A stretch of 64,000 nucleotides of DNA. Source: Chrysomallon squamiferum (Eukaryota > Mollusca > Gastropoda > Neomphalida > Peltospiridae). Each line of letters starts with the position of its first letter. The stretch's first letter is position 1. The notes under the pieces were generated by a model. It was given only the letters and a program-made list of their open reading frames with translations. It searched no databases and was not told the DNA's origin. Of the stretch, positions 36,666-51,900 are shown in pieces. Both the position numbers and the translations under genes were made by a program. Location: contig CM022668.1 in the NCBI GenBank assembly GCA_012295275.1, positions 16,085,891 through 16,149,890 on the forward strand, read 5' to 3'.

Positions 36666-39600
36666 GATGTTTGTTTTATTTCTTTATCATATGTCAGTTT
36701 ACACATGTGCAGCAAAGTGTGTTAAATCTAGTTAATTTTAACATGTTAATATTTTGTTGACTCAATGTGGGAATCAGAGAAAGCCCAAATAAAGGTTTAA
36801 AGTTTAATTTGTTGTTGATTCTCTTACGTCATACATCACACTTTTAACCTTTCACTGTTGATATGGATACCAGTGTCTGTTGTCAAAAATGTGAGCTGTA
36901 ACAGAACAAGGAACTGTACTGGACTGGTGAAAACATGGTACATAATACACCAGATATTCTACTGCAACTGCAACAGTGGTCAGTATAGAATGGACATTAC
37001 CAACAAGTACCAAAGAAATTAACTTTGTTCCACGATGCTGAATACAGGTCTCTATTCTAAATACACATCACTCAAAAACATTCAGAACATGACAAAACTT
37101 TTTATTTGCATAAACCGAAAAATAAACAAAAAATGTAAAATGCATCAAATATGAAAAAGTGCAATAATTAGAAAATAAAACTAAAAATAATGTATAATTT
37201 GGTAGTAAACAGTAATCTTGCAAGGCACCTTTCTGATAATCCAGGACAACCACATGTTGCTAGGTAATCAACATAGTGTAACAACCCCTGCAATTAACAA
37301 AATAACCACAAACCACATAAATAAATAAATAAATAAATAAATAGTAAATACCATAGAGAAAAAAAAAAAAATAAAAAAATTAAGGGGGGGGCATTTTCTT
37401 GGACTGTTTTTCATTGTTTTACTTCAAAAATTAACAAAATAGCCTGGGAAAAAAATAAATAAATGGTAAAAAAAAAAAAAAAAGTTTTGGGAGGGCCTTT
37501 CATTGGACAGTTTTTCATGTTTTGTTTCCAATTTAATAAGTATAGTTGTAAACATTTAAGAAAACAAATTGCGTGGAAATCTCCAAAATGTTGCAGAAAG
37601 CTGATAGCAAATGCAGGGGTTGTACAGTACGTTGTATCACAATAAATAATTATATATATATATATATAGTTTTAAATTACAGTATTATGTTGAAACTATA
37701 TAAATACTTTCAATGAACTAATGTTTAACTTTGGTAAGGTACAAAAATCATGAAAAGGTACAAAAATATGTCAAAGAATTAACATGTTTAAAAAATACAC
37801 AATGCTAGATTTATCAATGAATTAAGTGACATCTGAAACAGATTTGAAAATTTCAAAAAAATAAATTATATTTCTTTTCATGAATCACCAAATCTTTTTT
37901 GGGAAAATGGCAGTATGTGAATCATGCTGTGTGATTTCACTGTTAAACTTACCAGTCATGCATGTGTCATTAATTAAATTTCATAACAGAAAAAGAAAAT
38001 CAAAAACTTAATAAATTTAAATAAAAGCACATTATATTCATTTTAGGATCACACAGAATGATGAATCATGCATTTTTCTGATAAAATGATGTTTTTAAAA
38101 AAAAATGAGATTCAGAATTCATAAAAAATTATTTTACTTAGCAAACTGTTTGCAGGCAAAAATAAAATGAAGCCACAATTATCAAAGAATATTAATTATG
38201 AAACTGGTTATTATTACATAAATATACATGAGAGGAAAAAAAAACATACTTTTTATTCCAAAATAATTAGAAATTAAAATAAAAAATCATTAATAAATAT
38301 ATATATATATATATTTTTTAAAGTCAAAACTGCAAAGCTGAATCATAAAAAATAGCAGTAAAATACTGTATTTACAGTATGACGGTCTATGTACATCAAA
38401 CTGTTCTGGTTATCACACTAAATACATAAAAATAATACTGACAACATTTTGGCACTGATTAGCTAATATAAAATTGTTATTTTTTCCAATAAATAAAATG
38501 AAACTAACAATAATTTAATTGCAAAATGCTGAGTTAATGAATATTTATTTTCAAAACATGAAATTGTTTTGTGTGAATAGGTAAGGTTGTCCAAAATAAA
38601 TTTTTATTTTCTTAAAAATAAGGATGATGTGAGAGAAAACTTATTGCTATAACCATATGGACTAGTCTTACCAATTTAGTAAGAATCACCAGAATACAGA
38701 TATATTAAAGATAAAAAAACAAAATTAATCTTTTAAATTAATATCATATTAGCGAACAGTTTCAATAATTGAGAGACAATGTTATTATTTATTTTTTTAA
38801 TTCCGCAAACAGCTAATTAACCAATTTCATTTTTATTTTGTTTTGTATAAAAATTAACAATTTAAAGTATTTTGAGTATTAAAAAAAAGAAGAGAATCGC
38901 TAATTCATGCAGCAAATATAAAATAAACAAAACAAATAAAAAAATTAAAATATATAGTGTTTTTAATTACTAAAATCCAATATAATTAACTGATCATAAG
39001 GTAACAGCAAAATTATTTAATAAATAAAAAATAAAATAGATTTAAAAAAGATCATATTATCTGTAAAAATTAAAAATTTATCTTGAATATAAATTTGAAA
39101 CTTTTTTTGCTAAATTTTCCAACAGTTAATATTTACTAAATTAAATATTCCTTATTTTAATAATAAAAAAATAATAATAAATAGATTTTTATTCAACAAC
39201 AACAAAGTAAATTTTTATTATTAAATATTATTAGGAACCAATGCTTCTGTAATAATTTTTTAAAATTTTTATTTGTTTTATGATAATGATTAACCCTCTT
39301 AGATACATTAGCACAACATTTGGGATCACAAGCAGTTATTATTTCTTCTCATGTGATGTCATCAGTTTATGTGTACTATCCCAGAATACAACACACCATG
39401 GGCTTCTCTAGTCCATAGTGGTTATGTAGTAAAAAATATAAACCTAAGACACAAATCTTTAAATTCTTTTTTCCTTACACCATAAATCAAATAATACTTG
39501 GCCAGTTAGTAAAACTATGTATATTATTGCTTGTACAACTTCCACACTGTCTGAATATTGATTCTCGAGGAAAACAAAATGGCAGGTATGTAACAAATAA

Positions 39601-42600
39601 AGTGATCAAAGTCATGTAAACTTGTGAAAAATAACAACACAAGAAAAACATCACAGCGAATATGTGAATAATTAAAATCTACTATATTGGGAAGACTGCA
39701 GAAAATTTATAATTCTGTGAAATTACCTCTCCACAAGAACAGGTATTTGAAATTAAATAATTTAACAATGCATACTACTGGACTGAAACGACCAAACATT
39801 TAGCACTAACATGTAACATGAATGTTTCTTTTAACTAGTAGATTTCTATGTAAACTATATACAGCTAAACAAAGGATATGTGTGTGTGTGTTTGTGTGTG
39901 TGTGTCCATGTGTGCATGTGTGTAGTGTGTGTTTATGTGTGGTGAGTTTGTGTGTGAGATTGTGTCAGTTAGTGTGTGTCTGTGTAAGTATTTGTATGCA
40001 TGTTTCTATCTATGTGTTTGTCTCCTTTTTGTATCAGTAGATTGATATTTAGAAAAAGGCCCAAGAAACTCTAACATAAATGATAAATTTGAAAGACAAA
40101 CAAACATGAAATACAAAAAAAATAAAATAAAATGAAAAAAATTAACAATAATGAAATAAAAGGAATGTTTTTTTTTTTTTTTTTTTGTTTGTTTGTTTTT
40201 TTTCTGTTCTAAAATGATGAACAATTTTAAAGTCAAACGTTGTGAAATACAATGAAAACAATGACTATCTCATAAAATGAGGTTATTAGAAAACTCTTAC
40301 ATGGAATCTCACTAAAGATACATTAAAAAAATAACAATAATAATAATAAATTTCTGAAAGACAATAAAAAATATTTGTTAACACAGGCAATTCTGTACCT
40401 GCCCATCATCAACATACATTTATTTACAAAATAAGTTTGTGTCATTAATTTAGCGAAACATTCTGAATGTAACATCATTAATGTAAAGAAATATAAAATA
40501 GATCAAGGTGTATAAAACATATTTCTTACAAACCCAGAATGAAAAACATCAACAGACATCCAAATGTTTATCAATTATTTTCTCTTCTTACATAAAGTTG
40601 TCATTTTTGGCTGCCATAAAAACGTTAAAGTACAACATATTTTGATTTGCTTCAGTTTAAATGAAAATTTAAAAATTATAACAAATGAATGAAAGTGACA
40701 ATTAAAAAAAGATGAATGTTATCATGAAACAATGTATGTTTGTACACAGCTGTATAAAATAAATAATAATCACAGTTATTTTTAAATATTCTCCTATATC
40801 ATAAATAAAAATGTAAAAAAAAATAATAATATAAAAAATGTTTTATTTTATCATTGCAATACTAAAGGTTTTAATTGCCAGTGCTATCTGAAGATTTAAA
40901 TCTGGGCTGCAATAAAAAAAATTCCTCATCTGGATTCCCCAAAGACAAAACAGAAAGGCATTTATAGGAGTATTTTTGGAAAAAATAAATAAAATTTGTA
41001 ATTTGTAAACACTGAACCGATTATGCATGTCAATAAAAATACCATCAAGTCTTTTTATTATTATTATTATTTGGTTTTTTCTTTATTTTATTTTTTTTAA
41101 ATATTTCTGTTTAAAATAACAGATTGTTAGCCAGTAAACATTGGTTGCTTTTTATTTTATTTAGTTAATAGCTGTAATTTATTAACAGAAATTATTTATT
41201 TATTTATTTTTTTTTTTTTTTTTTTTACCAGTTTAAAATAATGAGAAACTAAAGTGTTTGTATGTTATAGATTCCATAACATTATGTGGCAAGTCAAATA
41301 CAGTTCACTTTTCAGTAACTAATTTAAATAGCCTACTACAATAGAAAACATTCTTTATAAAAAAAAAATTAAAATGCTTTTTTTAAAATACCAATTTGTT
41401 ATTTACATCTGATTTCACACAAATCTTTTTACACATATTCTAAACAGCAAGAATTTTTTTTCTTTTTACTTTTTTTTTTTTTTTAGTCATGCAAATGCTG
41501 ATGTATTTAAAATAAAACACTGTAATTTTATAAGTTAAATACACCCACAGCTTCTGTCTGTATGTCCATTTGTCTGTTTGTCTGTTCACAAGTAAATATT
41601 AGTTTGAAAAAAAACCTACAAATTCAATATAAAAATAATATTCGTTGCACTTTTTTGAATAAAAATAATTATATGTAAATAAATCTAATACTAATGAAAC
41701 AGATACATCAAGATGTATATAAAAGATATGGTTAGGCTTTAAAGCTGCCATTTAACATTTTATATAGAGTATTTTGATTAAAACAGAATGCTTTTATTGT
41801 GACTGTACCTGCCAAAATCATTCTCACTGATAAATTTGTTGTTACATTTTTATTTTTTATAAAAACCTATTATTTTTATAAAAATCTCAAAAATTATTCC
41901 AACATACCTTTCTCTTCATTAAAAGCAAAAACATTTTTGAATATTTTCATTAAAATAATGATGATAATAATAATAATAATAGTAGTAGTAGTGTAGTATA
42001 TTAGTAATAATAATAAAATAAAATAAAATAAAATAATAATAATAATAATAATTATTATTATTATTAATGAAGCACCATATTAATAATTCAAGTTGATATT
42101 TCAAAGGATTAAGAATTTTTGTTTTTATATTTTGATAATCTAAATCTTATGATTAAGCAACAGAAAAAGAAGCATCTGAAAAGCATTCTGTAATATAATC
42201 AACATACATTAAAAACAAATATTTGGAATGTATCATTGTAACATCTGTAATGAGGAAAAGAAAACACATTGTAAAAAAAATATATATATATATTAATAAT
42301 AATAAATCTGGATAATGGATTAGTGGGTTATTCAAAATAATTGCATTTACAAATATGAATAAATAATATGCAATTCTTGTCAGCTATTTCAATTCAAATA
42401 TGAATATTTAATATCACCAAAAAACGATGAAATTGTATTAATGGTAACAATTAATCAAAACTAATTATTCATTAATCCACATACCAGACTTTAAAGTCAA
42501 ATTTAAAAAAAGAAGAAAAAATAAAGAATTATATAATAATAAAATAAAGTTAAATGTAAATATGTTTATAAATTTAGTTTTTTTTTTTATTATGCTTATA

Positions 42601-42726
42601 ATATCCAAATAAATACATTTATGGCTACACTGTTTTAAAAAGTTTAATATCACTGGAAGTTTCATATAAAATTTACTACATGGCAAAAATATTTTTATAT
42701 AAACCAGTGTGACATTTCAAAAAGGT

Positions 42727-42732
42727 TTTATT
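42727..42732 (-). terminator. Candidate CCDC14 poly(A) signal
   Basis: AATAAA on the minus strand, about 250 bases after the stop codon. Other AATAAA words are frequent in this AT-rich sequence, so the assignment is tentative. Confidence 0.3.
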
Positions 42733-42978
42733 TGTAAAGATATAACCTGATTAACTCCCATACTCGGTAGTTATAGCTGTGTAGAACTGGGTCTAATAGA
42801 TTCTAGGATTAACAGATTAAATGGATTAGGCTCAGCACTGGAACAAGCATTGAGAAAGCATACAGCACTTTCATAAAGATTCATAAAACTCAAAATAGTC
42901 AGATTATCAGAAACGTGACTTTCTGAACTGATGTGATGATTCAGTCCTGTGTATTCTAATAAGACATTGTTTGTTTTT

Positions 42979-45900
42979 TCACTCACTTGTCTGGAATTTG
43001 CTCTTTGTTCGTTGTAAAGCCAGCTGCACTTTGGCGATGTTAGCATCCAGTGCTGCTATCCCTTCACGGAAAGCACGATCATCTGCTGTCGTAGTTGAAG
43101 AGAACGACATCGCGCTGGATGTAGCGTCATCGTTGATGGTACTGAGAGACACATCCAGTTCTGTCCCCTTGTAGAGCTCTTCCTGATAAGCAGCAGAGAA
43201 ATCGGGGAGAGATCCGTGTTTGGTCAATGCAGCAGTTTTTCTGTTTTTATCCACAATGTCTCCGGGTTTTGAATCTGCTTTTCCCAAGACTGTTTCTGCT
43301 CTGTCTGCAGTCTCCTCAATGCAAACCAGTGGCTCGCCGAGCTGTGGGTACTTCCTGAAGTAGTCCGAGACACTGTAACACACATTGTCCTCCTGTTTGG
43401 CACAGCTCTCTTCAGCTTTAGGAAACAGCAAAGAAGAAGCATTGAAATTCTCATTAGCGCCAGATGCCGTCTGCTCGCCTTGACCTCTTGCAAGGTCATC
43501 TGCTGGTGTTTTTCCGTGATTCGGCGAGGAGCTGAACCTGGACTCGCTGATTTTGTTGGCTTTCTCGTTTGCTGGCTGTCCTTTTTTCTTGTTGCCGACA
43601 GGCTCCTTGGATTTCTCTGGCTCCTGCTTGTTCTTCAGGCCACCATATTTCTTATCCTCCTGACTGCTCTCTGTCGTTGCAGAGTTTAGAATGTGCTGCT
43701 CGTGTTTCTTCAGAGCAGCTTTTGTCAGCGGGGAAACAGATTTTTTCTTGTCCACAACTTTGTCGAAAAGCAGGGATTTCTTCACCCCACCTGCTGGTGA
43801 CTTCACTTCTGTTGGGTGGCCAGGGTCAGACATGACACTTTTAACTGGGCTGAGAGAAACACAACAAAAAAACAACAACCTCAGATGACAACAGGTATTT
43901 TTAAATTTGTACAACTTTTCATGTTGCTGATGTATCAATCATGATCCCATAGCCATTTCAAATATACGAGTAAATAATACAAGGAAATTATAAAAGAAAA
44001 TAATACAAAGAAATAATACAAAGAAATTATATAAGTAAATAAAATTAATTGCTGAAAATAATTTATCTGAAATGTCTTGGATGGGAAGTGTTTCAGATTT
44101 TTATAATTTGTGGGGTTTTGAAATAAAAGCATGAAACCAGAGAATAGGTTCTAAGTCTAATCACGAATTTTATTTACATTTCTTGTACAATATAGTCTGT
44201 AGAAACCATACATAAAATAAAATTCTAAAAGGTCTAAAACTGTAAGATATTACTATTTCTGCTGATCAGAAAACATTTGGAATTTTTGATATGGGATTTC
44301 AACCTGTATTTGATATGTTACCATTTCAGTGAGAAATCAGCACAAAGAAACTACATCAAACTTGAATGTGAAAATTATATTTTTATATTGTTTGGTTTGC
44401 CCTGTGTGTTGTTTTACATCCTGATAAAATATTTAAATGTTGTTTAATGCTGTTAATGAATAAAATGGTTTTTAGTCTTTTTATGTTAACTGGAAATTTA
44501 AAGCTTGCAAATATTTTTCTATTAATTTTAAATTAATTTTAAATTTTACCTTGAACCTCTGTCAAGTATCAGCAGCATTCTCTGTAGATTGAAACTGTTA
44601 CCAACAGAATTTGGTCCTTTAATGTTACAGTTAGCATCCAAACTACCAAGTATTCCTTCAACCCCATCCTTCAGAGTTCTGTTAATAGTAAAACATTTAC
44701 TGTCACAAATATCTGTGGTACTACTGTTAAAATAAACGAAATGTGAGCTATCTTTTAGGATAAGTCAAGTATCGTTTATTCAGTTCCAGAATCTTAAAAC
44801 ATTTCCCAAAAACACCACTAATTTTATTATTATTGTTTTTTTTAATTGTTTAATTTTTTATATGTTGTATTGTATTTTACTTACTGTAGAAGTGGTTTAG
44901 TATTTTACTTACTGTACTAGTTGTTCTAGTATTTTACTTACTGTACTAGTTGCTCTAGTCTGTGTATTTCGTGGTCTCTCTGTTTCAGAGCAATCTCTAA
45001 GATGCTGTTTTCTTGTAAAGCAGCTTTCAGCTTCAACAGGTTTCCTTCATTTTGTTTCTTCAACAAATCCAGCTGCCTTTCCAGCTTCGAGCTTTCCTGT
45101 TTGCACTCCTCTCGCAGTTTCACCTTCTCTTTATTCTGGAAACAAACCAACCCACATTTTAACAACTAAAACATTAAAACCACATCTCTTTCACACAAAT
45201 AGCACTGTACTGCAGTTCAACCACCATTTAAATGGAAAGACTTTATTAACCTTTGAAAAAAAAATTCAAATATAACCATTTTTTTTCTTCTCTAATTTGA
45301 GGATTGTTTTTGACAACAGTAATAATTTACTGGTTTATCTGATCCTAAGACTTTACTGAAAAAAGTCTTTCTATCATTCAAGTAGCACAAAAATTGCATT
45401 TCACAGATTGTAGGAAGCTAATATATACATCAAAAGGGTTTGTTAATAAATATATTAAACAAATATTTATGAACAAATGGATGTATTTTCTACCTTTTAT
45501 GATCAGACAAGTAGATTTTATACACAAAATGTATGTTTTTGGCTATTAAAAAGCCAGGTGTATGTAAAACAAATATATTTTTAGCTAAAACAAAGAAATG
45601 TACCTTTTCATCGAGAATTACAATCAACTGCTGACGTTCTTGTTTGACTTGGTCCTTCTCTTGCTGAAGTTCGTCCACCAGCGCCATGAACTTTGTGACA
45701 GCTTCCTGTTTTTCTCTCAACTGTCGATTCAGAGAAACATTGTCTGCCTGGAGATTCAACACTGGAAACAACAAAAACATATAAAATAATACACATTTTA
45801 AACTGTATTTATAACAATCCTTAATAAACCACTGTTAACTCAAGCTGGGAGTGTTGTGAATACACACCTAAATAACAGAGTCTTTTGCCACACTTCTCAA

Positions 45901-48900
45901 TGTTTATGCCTAAGGTTGTTTGTTTGTGTTATTTTTTTTGATTATTATTTTTTTTTTTTTAATTTATTATACAAATTAACTCATAATAATAACATTAACA
46001 TTTAGACTTCCAGTGAAACTGCCTTTCTGACCCCAAACCACTCCCTGAAGCTTTTATCTGGTGGGGTTTACATTTGTTATTCAAGTAACTTCCATATTTA
46101 AAAATATTAGTATTAATAACTTTTAGTCTGATCAGCTTTTTCAATCAAAAGATTCCATCTAATCCTGACATTCATTAGTATTTATTTTTTTATTATGTTT
46201 TTATTTTTTTATACATCCTGATCCTGTTATCCACTACTTTTTATTAATTTCTGTTTTTTAACTATCCCGTTTTTAATCTTTGGGTTTTAATTCATTTTTC
46301 TACAAGTATCTGGAAACTCAAGTTTTAATTATCTCACGTTCAAAGTTCACTCCAAGAGAATTGGATTCTCTCTCCAGTCGTTCTCTTTCTCGTAGCTGCT
46401 GGTTCAAAGTTTTGACTCGCCTGAAAAAATAATAATTAAAAACAAAACTTAGCCCTGGAAAACTTTTCTAAATTTATATCAGAGATGCTGTTAGGCATCT
46501 TTCTGTTATTACAAACATTTTCAAACTCAACAAATGACAGCTGGAAATGAAATGTCAGAATGTTTTTATACAAGACACATTCCTAACTTTCAAAATAAAG
46601 GTTGTGAATTTGTTCACTTTATCTTTAGCAACAAAACAAATCTAATTACTGTTTACTCTTGTCTCGATCTTTACAAATCTCTATCACAGCTAGAACTGAT
46701 TTTATTTCATATAAATCCCAATGACATTTTGAGTTTATTTAAAACTACAGATACTGGAGAAATAAATTTATATAAGCAGTTTTCATATAACAAAACTAAA
46801 CTAGTTATACTAGTTATGTGATTTTTAAATTAAAAAAAAATTTTTTTTACAGAACCATGACACTTTCAGTAAAGAGAGATAAAGATAAAAATAAAGATAT
46901 TATATGTAAATCGTTAAGGTGACAACAGGTGTAAATGTTTACCTGTTAAGTTGAATGTTTTCATTACGAAGTGGTTGCAGCAGCATTTCAACTTTACTCA
47001 ACAGGTCAAAGGTTGTCATTCTCTCCAAAGCTTCATGCAAATCTTGTACTAAACACAACATATCTCCACTTCCTAAATATCAACAAAAAATAAATAAAAT
47101 AAAAATTTACAATTAATTAAATTTAATTAAATGATAATTAAATGAAGATGTAACTTCAAGTATCCAGTACTTTTTTCCATCATAAGAAAACTGGCATCAT
47201 TTCAGCTTCAAACAAGCTTTTAAAATACACCTTCCCATAGACAGAAAACAAACTTGCAGCTGGATTTAGAGATAAATGAATGCAAATAGAGAAACAGACT
47301 GATAAATCAAATTTCTGGTCAAGAATTTATTATTTATATACATTTTTGATTAATTCCACTATACTGATGCAGTTACTGAAAATCAGCAACTTCTACTTCT
47401 AGTATAACTTTTTTATCTTTATAATTCCAAAGAATATAAAAATTATACCTATTTATTTTGAAAAATTAAAATTCTAGAAAATTAAAAGAATATAAAATAT
47501 GTGAAACAAAATCCTGTAAAAGAAACTCAATACTGTTATATTTGCTGTTTCAAGTATCAATAAATAATATTAAAGTGTTATCCAGACTCCACGTGTTATA
47601 AAAAAATAAAACTTTAATTTTCAGTGATGGAAGGTATATCAGAGCCTGAACAGCATTTGTGCTTATGATAGCTTAGTAAATTTACCGATTTTTTTTTAAT
47701 AATAAATAAATAAATAAATAAATAAATAAATGTGAAAATGACTCACCTGCCATTTTGGCCATTTTTTCAAGTTCTTTTAACAAGAAATTGACATGTTGTG
47801 GCCCCTGAGGTAACTCAGGTGCAACGTGCTGTGACGGTCTGGGGAAATCCTTCAGAATGTCAGGCTGAATTCACAAACATATATATATATATTTACATAT
47901 TTATATAAAAACATACATACACACTCACTACACACAGTATGAAGATTGAAAAAAAAAAAAAATAATAATAATTTAAAAAAAAAAAAATAATAATAAGCTT
48001 AATATCTTTACTTTAATGCAATTCTACTTTTCATCTAGCTGATTAATGATGATCATAAATTATTTTAAAATATGAATTAAATATCATAACTGTGATAATT
48101 TTAGTAACTTTTATGTATACTAGATCATTAAAAAAAAAAAAAAAAAAAGAATGAAAATTAAACTCATTGTTATGTTACCTCAAAAGTGGGGATAACTGCT
48201 TCCAAATTGACGGGACTTCTGTTGGGAGAATTCATTGGTGTGTCCATGGTGTTGCTTTCCAGCAGTGTCTGAAGGAAATTCAAGGGTTGTTTAGTCACAT
48301 TCTCCTGCTCCTTGCCGTAGTAAGACTCCAGCTTTTTGCCTGCAAGATTCCTCCCGTTTTGAGCAGATTTGGTTTTGAAGTCGTCTGCGTGGAACGTCTT
48401 CGCTGAAACATTAACAGGGGAATTAGCCGGAGTTTCCACAAAATCATGCAGAAAAGGAAATGGCTTTGAAATGCCAACGTTAGGAGTCAAACTACACTGA
48501 TTAATTAGTCTGTGAGGAACAGCGTAGTCATCTTCCCCCAGTCTGATGTGGACTGGATCCAGCTTTTCGGGACTTGGTGCTTTTTTCTCTGGAATACTTG
48601 TTCTGCACGGCTGTGGAGCTGATTTTCCAGAATTTGCAGATATTTTCTCTTCCTTAGTTTGTGTTCTTCCTGCGTGTCTGCCCAGAATTGGTCGAGGTTC
48701 GTGCTGGTGATTCTGTAAACCAGGCTTGGGTGAAGGGTGATGATGATCATTTTCACCTCTATTCACCTTTCTAAATCCGTCCTTGAACTCTGAGTGTTTT
48801 TTCGGAAGGTTTGGAGTTTGAAATTTTCCTGTCACACGTTTTGATTCGCTCAGACTTCGTTCAGCTGTGAGCTGCTCTGTGAAGGAAGCAGACTGTTGAG

Positions 48901-51900
48901 GCTCATCCTGCTGACAAGAGTTGTTTCTGTTCACTGCAACTTCAGCGTCTGCAACACCAGCATGACTAGATTTTTCACAGTTACCAACATCTCTTCCATT
49001 AGTTTTGTTACTACTGTTGGAACAGTCACTTTCTCTGCCAGTGATTTTACTGCCATCATTGTCCTCAGACTCAACAGTAGAATATGTGGTGGCAACATCA
49101 CAGAAATCTCTCTCATCTTTACTGGGAGGAGATTTAGTTTCCAACTCGTCAGAATTGTTTTGTTCTGTGTTTTCACAAACGATGTTGTTGTGATTGTCAT
49201 CCGCGGATGTCTGAGTGTTGTCACTGTGTTTTGTCTCACAGTCAGTGCCGTTGTCTCTGTACATCATCTCGCCTCTGACAGTCTCCGTGTGAAAGTGTTG
49301 TCTGTTCTGCGTCTGTCCTCTGCCTGCCAGACTGGGTCTGTCCTGTTCTTCCTTCTCGTCAACGGCTGCCACGTCACTGCGACCACCGTTTGAAAACGGG
49401 GGAGGTGAAAACCCTGTCGACTCGCGGTGCATGTAACACTGAAAGTCAGCAATGTCACTTCTTCTTCTAGACTCTTCACTTTTAACTGTGACACTGGATT
49501 CCTCATCCAAGCAATGCTCAAAGTGAACCACATCTGATTTCCTTCTCATGTCTTCTTTAACAAGTTCTGTTTTACAGTTTTCCTCTCTCTTTGTGGAACA
49601 CTGGAAATTGGTAATATTACTTTCTCTCCCGACATCCTCTGAGTTAGATGCTTTAGACCCTCTGTTCATGTACTGCTTGAAGTCAGCAGCATCATTTTCC
49701 CTTCTGGCATCTTGTTTAACCCGTTCTGTTTTAGATGGGTTCAAACCGGTCTCTCTTTTCGTAAAACGCTGCACACTGGCAACATCTTTCTCTCTTCTAG
49801 CATTCTCTTGTTCATAGCCGGTTTCATTGCTGTCCCTTCTGTCATCTTGCTTTGAGAAATCCTTTACAATGGGACTGGACACAAACTTGTCCTTCTGGAA
49901 GGTTTTTTTGCTAAATGCAGAGTTGGGACTGTGCGAGTAATTCTGAATGATCAGACTGCTGAGATCCATGGGGTCTGTGGTGTGACTAGGAGCAGGGTGC
50001 ATCACTGGGAACTCGGTTTCGAAATTACTTCTCTTCGACATCGTGTACTGTTTTAACGGGTCGTTTACGTCGACGTCCTTCTCGGGTATCAGCTGCTCGT
50101 CCTCGGTGATGATTTTTTCGGGGTCTGGTGTTGACGATGCGAGTCTGTGATTGAAAGGAGTCTTGATGTCGATGAGTGGAGCCCTGGTCCGCGGTGTGTT
50201 GCGCATGCCACTCATCAACGTTGCTATCATCGTGTCTGGGGCTGGAAGGATCAAAACAACAACCATTACAATACTGAAACGACGATACATTCAACCATGT
50301 TCTCTTTCTACTACACCAGAACGTCACTAACAGCTGAAAGTCAGAGTCAGCAATAAACTAAGAAAATGTTATTAACGTAATGTGATAGCTTCTAACAGTC
50401 AGTCACAGCAAAAACAGCATAAATGAATTATGCACATCCAAGTGAATATTTTGATAGTAGACATCCACCTTTACTACCAATAATGTATTGATGGAGGTTA
50501 ATATTTAATATTACAAAAATAAATATATAAATAATTGCATGGACATATGCACAATGCAACTGCTAACGCTTCTAAAGTTTTCTCAAAACAACACAAATAT
50601 TTAACTACACTAAAAGTATACTACTCTACAGCAGTACTTCATGTTGTTGTTCTAATATGAATCTAAATACATCACAGATCAGCTACTTACATTCAGGATC
50701 ATCCACTGGGAAGTTATTGCTTGATTTGAAACATGGAGTCTCTGTTTGGCAAACTTGTCCATAACAAGGAGATGATACGGATGATAATTTGCCTCGACCT
50801 CAAGTAAGGATAAGAGAAATTCTCATTGCAAAATAGTTTTTTTTTAATAATAAAATTGAGTTTTATTTGTGAGTATCTGAATTCTGTTTATTTGTCAGTA
50901 TCGTTTATTTGTCACTGTCAGAACTTTCTGTTCCTTTCAAAAATAAAAAACATTCATTTGAAATATTGAAACATTACTGACAGTGAAGTACCAACATCCT
51001 GAAAGAATTATTTTATTTTCATAACACTTTCAAGGAACTGTTTTATTTATTCTTCATGCCAACATTTGCTAATAATAAAGTATGACTGAAATATAACAAA
51101 ATGTATTTCTGTGAACAAAGTGGAATTAAAAAGAGAAGAAAATGGCAGACTCCTTTCTTCATTGTCTTCTTGTCATACTTTATTACAGGACCAAACAGGT
51201 GCAGGCAAATAAATAAAACAATTGTTTCAGAAATACACACCCTGATTTAATCTGTATGTAGGTACCACAAAAATAAAACTCAACTCAACAAAATTTAGCA
51301 TTATGTACTCTTCTTAAATTACAAAGACTAAAAAAATTACACAAACAGTTCATGAGCACTAACTGACCTTTCTTTCTGTCCAGCAAGTGATACAGGAGTT
51401 CTGAACACCGGTCAATCCCACGAGTCCCTGGCTGGTCAGTTTCAGATTCGGACGAGTACAGACTGTACGCTGGTTTCATCTTCGAAGACGCTTTAGAAGC
51501 TTTTCCATTCTTCTTTTCCTTCATGCTACCAATACTGCCACTTCTAGAAGTAAGATGACACAGCGTAGTTAATCATTATAGTATTAGTAGAGTATTAGTA
51601 GATGCAGATTTGTTTGTGTCTATGTATACATACAGATACACATACACTGATATGATAACAAATAAAGCAAAGAAGAAAAAACTTAAAATGTAGGATGCTT
51701 GAAAAATAACATCATCGTATGATTGTCAAATTTCCAGTGAAAGACTATTCTATTAAATGATGAAGTGTTAAAGAGAATGGACAGCATTATGAATGTCGTT
51801 TATAAATACAATGAATGCATTCAATATGTTGTAGAATTATATTAAATATTAAGAAGTGTTCTAAAAACTTCTTTTTTTTTAATTGAATACTGACTGGTTA

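Larger units (their letters stand above)
30115..42978. other. Intergenic region between convergent PLEKHA8 and CCDC14
   Basis: AT-rich and strikingly CpG-poor. It likely holds the 3' UTRs of both genes. Contents: (CA)n at 30164-30201 and (TA)n at 30207-30238; degenerate 70-80 bp repeats at 31000-31320; the arrays and MITE listed separately; (AAAT)n at 34672-34695; (ATT)n at 35886-35970; an A-run with (AAT)n at 36006-36070; (AAAT)n at 37318-37343; (AAT)-rich sequence at 41965-42067. Two stretches (about 32965-33030 and 36940-36995) share ATAATACA, ATTCTACTG and a GGTCA(C/G)TATAGAA phrase in the same order, suggesting an old dispersed repeat. No coding exon is supported. Confidence 0.65.

Noticed and set aside
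48896-49393. Plus-strand 165-codon open frame within the CCDC14 locus
   Set aside because: Antisense shadow of the large CCDC14 exon, which has matching phases and conserved motifs on the minus strand.
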